A DNA stretch of 8,097 nt from JAEUSE01 sp964648985 (lineage in GTDB: Bacteria > Patescibacteriota > Doudnabacteria > UBA920): assembly GCA_964648985.1 (NCBI GenBank), contig CAZYMS010000031.1:1-8097 (forward strand). Reading direction: 5' to 3'. The notes under the pieces were generated by a model. The model had not been told where the DNA came from. It saw only the letters and a program-made list of their open reading frames with translations, and made no database searches. Position numbers and translations under genes: made by a program. Position 1 is the stretch's first letter; each line of letters opens with the position of its first letter. This document shows positions 5,597-8,097 of this stretch, piece after piece.

Positions 5597-5600
5597 ATCT

Positions 5601-7004
5601 ATGGTAACAGGGCGACCTGAAATGAATGGCGAACGAATGGGCAACTCTAACGAGAAAGCAGTGCTTCCGGTAGAGCGTCTTCAGAGTCCGGAAATTACGC
5701 AGGTCCAAGAAGCATGGGAACGTTTGCGTCCATTTTTAGATAAGCTTTCTATTGCCAAGCATATAGATAACGTTCTGGATGAAATAGACGCCGTATTTCA
5801 AAGTTTCGCAGATGGGAAAAAAGTGTTTGCTGAGTTGAGGAGTATACTGTATCGTATTTCTCAAGTGGAAAAAAAGATACTAATTGGCGATAGTGATCGA
5901 GTTCTCCAAGACTTGCTGACAGCTCTTATGAGTGCAGCCGGAAGGGGGAATGTCAGCGCTGCAAAAACGACTTTTGAAGTTGTAGACGCTGAGTGGTCAA
6001 AGGAGTTTGAATTTCAAGAAGCAATTATAAAATCCCGTCTTGAGGTTATGCTTGAGGAGCATGCAGAATACTTAAATAAGGGAGATAATGCAGTTATATT
6101 CAAGATTGACCTTACAACATTTTCAGATGACGAGCGTACTCAATTTGAAGATATAAACCCCGATCTTTTCCCAAACGAGTCAAATGCAGCAGCAGTTAAA
6201 GTTCTTAAGTTTTATAGAAAAGGCGATGCCGCTAAAGAGCTTCATGCACACAATACTTGGTTCCAGATGATTGCAACGCATCCGGAGCGCGATACTATGG
6301 CATGGGTACCGCGTCCGGCAGATGCCTTTGATATTTATATAGAAGAGGAAAGTGAGCCTGTACCTGAGGGCGCAACTCCAGAACAGGCACAGGCTATTCA
6401 GCTTCAGAACCAAAAAAATCGGGATAGGATAAATGCCTTAGTAAAAAGAGGGTTCCCGTATATGCATGGTCATAACGGCGAAGAGTCTTCCGCCCGGGTT
6501 ATTAAAGGCGAGCTATTCATGATGGACTATATACCAGGTAAAGACCTTGCTACGGTAATGATGGAGTGGATTATAGATCACCCTCCTGAAAATATGGAAG
6601 CGTTTGCAGTGAAAAAAAAGAATATGACCAAGCAAGAGCTTAGGCAGCAGGTTGTAGACTTATTGGGTCTACACTTTGACGATAGTGATGTGTCGCCACA
6701 CGAGATGAAGCAGCATCTGCAGCAAGTCGACTGGTATTCTCAGCAGGCTATTTACAAGCATTTAAAGGCGACCGGATTTAGAATAAATCCGTCACTTGTC
6801 TCCCAAATCGAAAAAACAGCCGCTGCCGCTAAGCAGGCGGGTTTGTTCCATCGTGATGCTCACGAAGGCAACATAATACTGACGGGTGACTATTTGGGCG
6901 AAGAGGCTGCCCGGGCCTATGTTATAGATTTTGGAGAAAATACCGATACCGAGACAAAAGAGCTTGAGGGTATTGTTGGCTTGCTTAAAAGTTTTCAGAG
7001 TTAA
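5601..7004 (+). CDS. Protein-kinase-like fold protein with helical N-terminal domain
   Basis: 467 aa from ATG 5601; ATGs at 5622 and 5637 are alternatives, none with a clear ribosome site. An open frame back to 5481 would overlap DUF218 heavily and is unlikely. Residues 1-155 are charged and predicted helical. The rest shows kinase landmarks in order: a loop-like YLNKGDNAVIFKI (157-169), a VAIK-type lysine (K200 in AAAVKVLKFY), a helix-C-type glutamate (E213), a hinge-like MMDYIPGKDL (307-316), a catalytic loop HRDAHEGN (H417, D419, N424) and IDFG (D443). D419 and N424 have the canonical +5 spacing. H-D-H-GNI resembles the ABC1/RIO/aminoglycoside-phosphotransferase side of the superfamily more than Hanks-type kinases. 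All catalytic residues are present, so activity is plausible; the substrate is unknown. An acidic, Gln-rich insertion (about 247-275) and a helical insertion (about 330-400) are unusual. It is cotranscribed with the DUF218 gene. Confidence 0.8.
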   Translation: MVTGRPEMNGERMGNSNEKAVLPVERLQSPEITQVQEAWERLRPFLDKLSIAKHIDNVLDEIDAVFQSFADGKKVFAELRSILYRISQVEKKILIGDSDRVLQDLLTALMSAAGRGNVSAAKTTFEVVDAEWSKEFEFQEAIIKSRLEVMLEEHAEYLNKGDNAVIFKIDLTTFSDDERTQFEDINPDLFPNESNAAAVKVLKFYRKGDAAKELHAHNTWFQMIATHPERDTMAWVPRPADAFDIYIEEESEPVPEGATPEQAQAIQLQNQKNRDRINALVKRGFPYMHGHNGEESSARVIKGELFMMDYIPGKDLATVMMEWIIDHPPENMEAFAVKKKNMTKQELRQQVVDLLGLHFDDSDVSPHEMKQHLQQVDWYSQQAIYKHLKATGFRINPSLVSQIEKTAAAAKQAGLFHRDAHEGNIILTGDYLGEEAARAYVIDFGENTDTETKELEGIVGLLKSFQS

Positions 7005-7058
7005 AATAAAGTGGAGATTAGCATACGCCTGTGTGTATACTAATCTCCACTTGGTGTT
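7005..7058. terminator. Bidirectional hairpin terminator shared by convergent genes
   Basis: Arms 7011-7026 and 7035-7050 pair over 16 positions with one mismatch, around an 8-base loop. Rightwards it is followed by TTGGTGTTTT. Leftwards on the minus strand it is followed by a TTTATTTTAAC tract. It sits seven bases past the stop of the kinase-like gene, and the TAG stop of the opposite gene (7040-7042) lies inside its right arm. Confidence 0.75.
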
Positions 7059-7255
7059 TTGCTTGGAAGCAACGCTTTTATGTCTTCAGCGCGAAGGCAG
7101 GTGCCATCGTCTGAGGTGTAGATAATTTTTCCGTCTTTAATTTCAACGGATATATTTTTCTTTGCTAGTTTTCGCTGCAAACGAGCAAACATTCTCGAAA
7201 TACTTTTTCGTTCTTCTTCGCTAAACCCTTTTAGTTTGTTTTCTAACTCTTCCAT
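7040..7255 (-). CDS. Small charged protein (71 aa), unknown function
   Basis: A consensus Shine-Dalgarno (AAGGAGG, 7266-7260) lies four bases before the ATG, and a near-consensus promoter lies upstream, so this is a real gene. Residues 1-33 are highly charged and helical (MEELENKLKGFSEEERK, then RMFARLQRKLAKKN). A probable beta hairpin follows (ISVEIKDGKIIYTSDDG, 35-51), then a short helix (RAEDIKALL). There is one cysteine (C53). No membrane segment or known domain is recognised. It is transcribed divergently from the L10 unit with adjacent -35 boxes, and its transcript ends in the hairpin shared with the kinase-like gene. Confidence 0.85.
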   Translation of the reverse strand: MEELENKLKGFSEEERKSISRMFARLQRKLAKKNISVEIKDGKIIYTSDDGTCLRAEDIKALLPSKTPSGD

Positions 7256-7290
7256 CCAACCTCCTTCGGTAACTTCCTACAATTCTACAT

Positions 7291-7319
7291 ATTATGTAAT
7301 AATGCTGGACTAATGTCAA
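7291..7319 (-). promoter_or_regulatory. Near-consensus promoter of the 71-aa protein gene
   Basis: On the minus strand a perfect TTGACA (7319-7314) is followed after 17 bases by CATAAT (7296-7291), one base off consensus. The start would be near 7284, giving a leader of about 30 nt that contains the strong Shine-Dalgarno. Confidence 0.8.
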
Positions 7320-7321
7320 TC

Positions 7322-7351
7322 TTGACGAATATGTCAGTAATTAGATATAAT
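7322..7351 (+). promoter_or_regulatory. Strong promoter of the L10 transcript
   Basis: TTGACG (7322-7327) and a perfect TATAAT (7346-7351) are 18 bases apart. Transcription is expected near 7358, leaving a leader of about 265 nt before the L10 start. Its -35 lies 2 bp from the -35 of the opposite promoter. Confidence 0.82.
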
Positions 7352-7357
7352 ACATCT

Positions 7358-7477
7358 AATAAATATCCGAAGACAGTTGGTGGCCGCAAGGCTCTAATGA
7401 ATCACCCGTTTGGGGTATTCGCCCGCCGAGGAGAACTAAAAAAGCTTATAGCTGTTAGCTACTAGCTGCTAGGTTCG
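7358..7477 (+). ncRNA. Ribosomal protein L10 leader (autoregulatory cis-RNA)
   Basis: The core at 7367-7434 carries the L10-leader landmarks: CCGAAGACAG (7367-7376) on the 5' side and CCGCCGAGGAG (7423-7433) on the 3' side. GGTGG (7379-7383) pairs with CCGCC (7423-7427), with one G-U wobble. Inside are a small GCAA-loop hairpin (about 7384-7391) and a second hairpin pairing GAAT/ATTC and ACCC/GGGT. The GA-rich junction outside the stem looks like a kink-turn. In Bacillus-type systems the L10-L12 complex binds this fold and stimulates attenuation; position directly upstream of the L10 gene and its terminator fits that model. The 5' end is inferred from the promoter. Confidence 0.85.
7443..7470 (+). 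repeat. Four tandem 7-nt repeats (AGCTNNT) inside the L10 leader
   Basis: AGCTTAT, AGCTGTT, AGCTACT and AGCTGCT follow one another without gaps, each beginning with the self-complementary AGCT (at 7443, 7450, 7457, 7464). They fill the segment between the L10-binding core and the terminator, that is, the loop of the proposed antiterminator. Confidence 0.75.
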
Positions 7478-7503
7478 AACTCGGGAAACCGAGTTTTTTG
7501 TTT
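7478..7503 (+). terminator. Attenuator terminator in the L10 leader
   Basis: AACTCGG (7478-7484) pairs with CCGAGTT (7489-7495) around a GAAA tetraloop and continues into six T residues (7494-7499). It ends some 120 bases before the L10 start, so it must be regulated. CTCGG of its left arm can instead pair with CCGAG (7426-7430) of the L10-binding core, and GTTC (7473-7476) with GAAC (7433-7436), which would form an antiterminator. Confidence 0.88.
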
Positions 7504-7624
7504 AAGGTATTTATGTACGCAACTAAAAGGTCGAAGAAGAAAGTCAAACGTTGAAAGTCTGTAACGTCATAATGTCTTGAAACATGAAGGACGTGATGAC
7601 ATTCGACATTAAGACAACTATCGT
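7504..7624 (+). promoter_or_regulatory. Distal part of the L10 leader, no clear ribosome site
   Basis: These 121 bases between the attenuator and the L10 ATG hold no convincing gene. AATGTC (7571-7576) can pair with GACATT (7598-7603 or 7605-7610), and TGTCTT (7573-7578) with AAGACA (7611-7616). These are alternative hairpins next to the start codon. No Shine-Dalgarno is seen in the last 15 bases. A 22-codon frame from ATG 7584 overlaps the L10 start in another frame. Confidence 0.4.
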
Positions 7625-8097
7625 ATGGCAAAATCAAGACAGCAAAAAGTAGATGACTTGGCTGAACTTACCGATAAGGTAAAATCTGCAAAGTCCATTG
7701 TTATGTCTGAATATCGCGGTACAACCGTGAAAGACATAGACAAGTTCCGCAATGCTCTCCGCGCTGAGGCGGTATTTACCAAAGTATATAAAATTCCTTT
7801 GGTAAACCTCGCGCTTAAAGCAAATGGTATAGACGCTGTGATAGATGCAAAAACTCCGGTTATTCTGTCTATCTCACAGGAAGATGAAGTAGCTCCTGCC
7901 CGCATTGTGAAAACAATTGCTAAGGATGTGAAAACCATCTCTATGCTGAGCGGTGTTGTAGATGGTAAGTTTATGCAAAAGAGCCAAATTATGGCTTTGG
8001 CCGACTTACCAAGCAAGCAAGAAATGCGCGCAAAGCTCGTTGGGACTATCAACGCTCCAGTATCTGGCTTTGTAAACGTACTTGCTGGCAACCTCCG
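7625..8097 (+). CDS. rplJ: Ribosomal protein L10 (uL10), 3' end beyond window
   Basis: 157 codons of an expected 165-175 are visible before the right edge. L10 anchors L7/L12 dimers to the L11-binding region of 23S rRNA, forming the stalk that recruits translation GTPases. Family features in order: MAKSRQQKVDDLAEL start, SAKSIVMSEYRGTTVKDIDKFRNALR (about 21-46, where typical L10 has a YRGLT-type motif), KVYKIPLVNLAL (about 53-64, replacing the usual KVVKNTL-type stretch), and LPSKQEMRAKLVG...NAPVSGFVNVLAGNL near the C-terminus. The missing part should hold the helix that binds L7/L12. The ATG at 7625 fits the family N-terminus. It is the first gene of what is normally an rplJ-rplL unit, controlled here by the leader described above. 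Confidence 0.97.
   Translation, partial: MAKSRQQKVDDLAELTDKVKSAKSIVMSEYRGTTVKDIDKFRNALRAEAVFTKVYKIPLVNLALKANGIDAVIDAKTPVILSISQEDEVAPARIVKTIAKDVKTISMLSGVVDGKFMQKSQIMALADLPSKQEMRAKLVGTINAPVSGFVNVLAGNL

Noticed and set aside
5481..5600. Longer N-terminus for the kinase-like protein (start at 5481)
   Set aside because: It would overlap the conserved C-terminal region of the DUF218 gene by 116 bases; starts at 5601 or 5622 fit the tight spacing better.
7358..7624. tRNA or other stable RNA gene in the long gap before L10
   Set aside because: A GGTTCGAA string at 7472-7479 recalls a T-loop, but there is no cloverleaf or acceptor stem; the segment is explained as the L10 leader and its terminator.

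Overview
The window reads as bacterial chromosomal DNA, probably from an ultra-small-genome lineage such as the Candidate Phyla Radiation (Patescibacteria). This assignment is an inference. It rests on the protein style: an AbrB-type regulator with the FYGTTTLGERGQ signature next to a transporter, a divergent kinase-like protein, and an early-branching L10. TGA is used as a stop (gene at 2619-2891), so the TGA=Gly code of Gracilibacteria/Absconditabacteria is unlikely. Good sigma70-type -35/-10 boxes and several strong Shine-Dalgarno sites are present, although some genes show no Shine-Dalgarno at all.

Left part (1-2587, minus strand): a two-gene unit. A strong promoter (2508-2536) and a hairpin-bearing leader precede an AbrB/SpoVT-family regulator (2173-2418). 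Downstream is a 14-TM DHA2-type MFS exporter (start 2036, running off the left edge). The exporter carries an extra TM helix, a Pro/Thr-rich linker and the beginning of an apparently extracytoplasmic domain. The 136 bases between the two genes hold a cluster of ATGCNAAT direct repeats that could be an operator.

Middle (2550-4998, minus strand): a ribbon-helix-helix-like protein (2619-2891) with a long structured leader; a GC-rich four-TM protein (3181-3603) whose promoter lies between the arms of a perfect palindrome; and a probable ppa-Nudix pair (4315-4899, 3826-4254) for pyrophosphate and nucleotide housekeeping. Each unit ends in a recognisable intrinsic terminator.

Right part (4946-8097): on the plus strand, a DUF218 (SanA/ElyC/YdcF-like) membrane-anchored protein is followed after 4 nt by a 467-aa protein with a protein-kinase-like C-terminal domain. 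A hairpin then serves as a shared terminator with a convergent 71-aa small protein (7040-7255, minus). That small gene and ribosomal protein L10 (7625 to the right edge) are fired from back-to-back promoters whose -35 boxes are 2 bp apart. The L10 transcript starts with an L10-type autoregulatory leader followed by an intrinsic terminator. I can trace a mutually exclusive antiterminator pairing, and a 4 x 7-nt AGCTNNT repeat lies in its loop.

The most notable points are the kinase-like protein and its DUF218 partner, the L10 attenuation leader with its repeat, the exporter fused to an outside domain, the ATGCNAAT array, and the structured leader of the ribbon-helix-helix gene.
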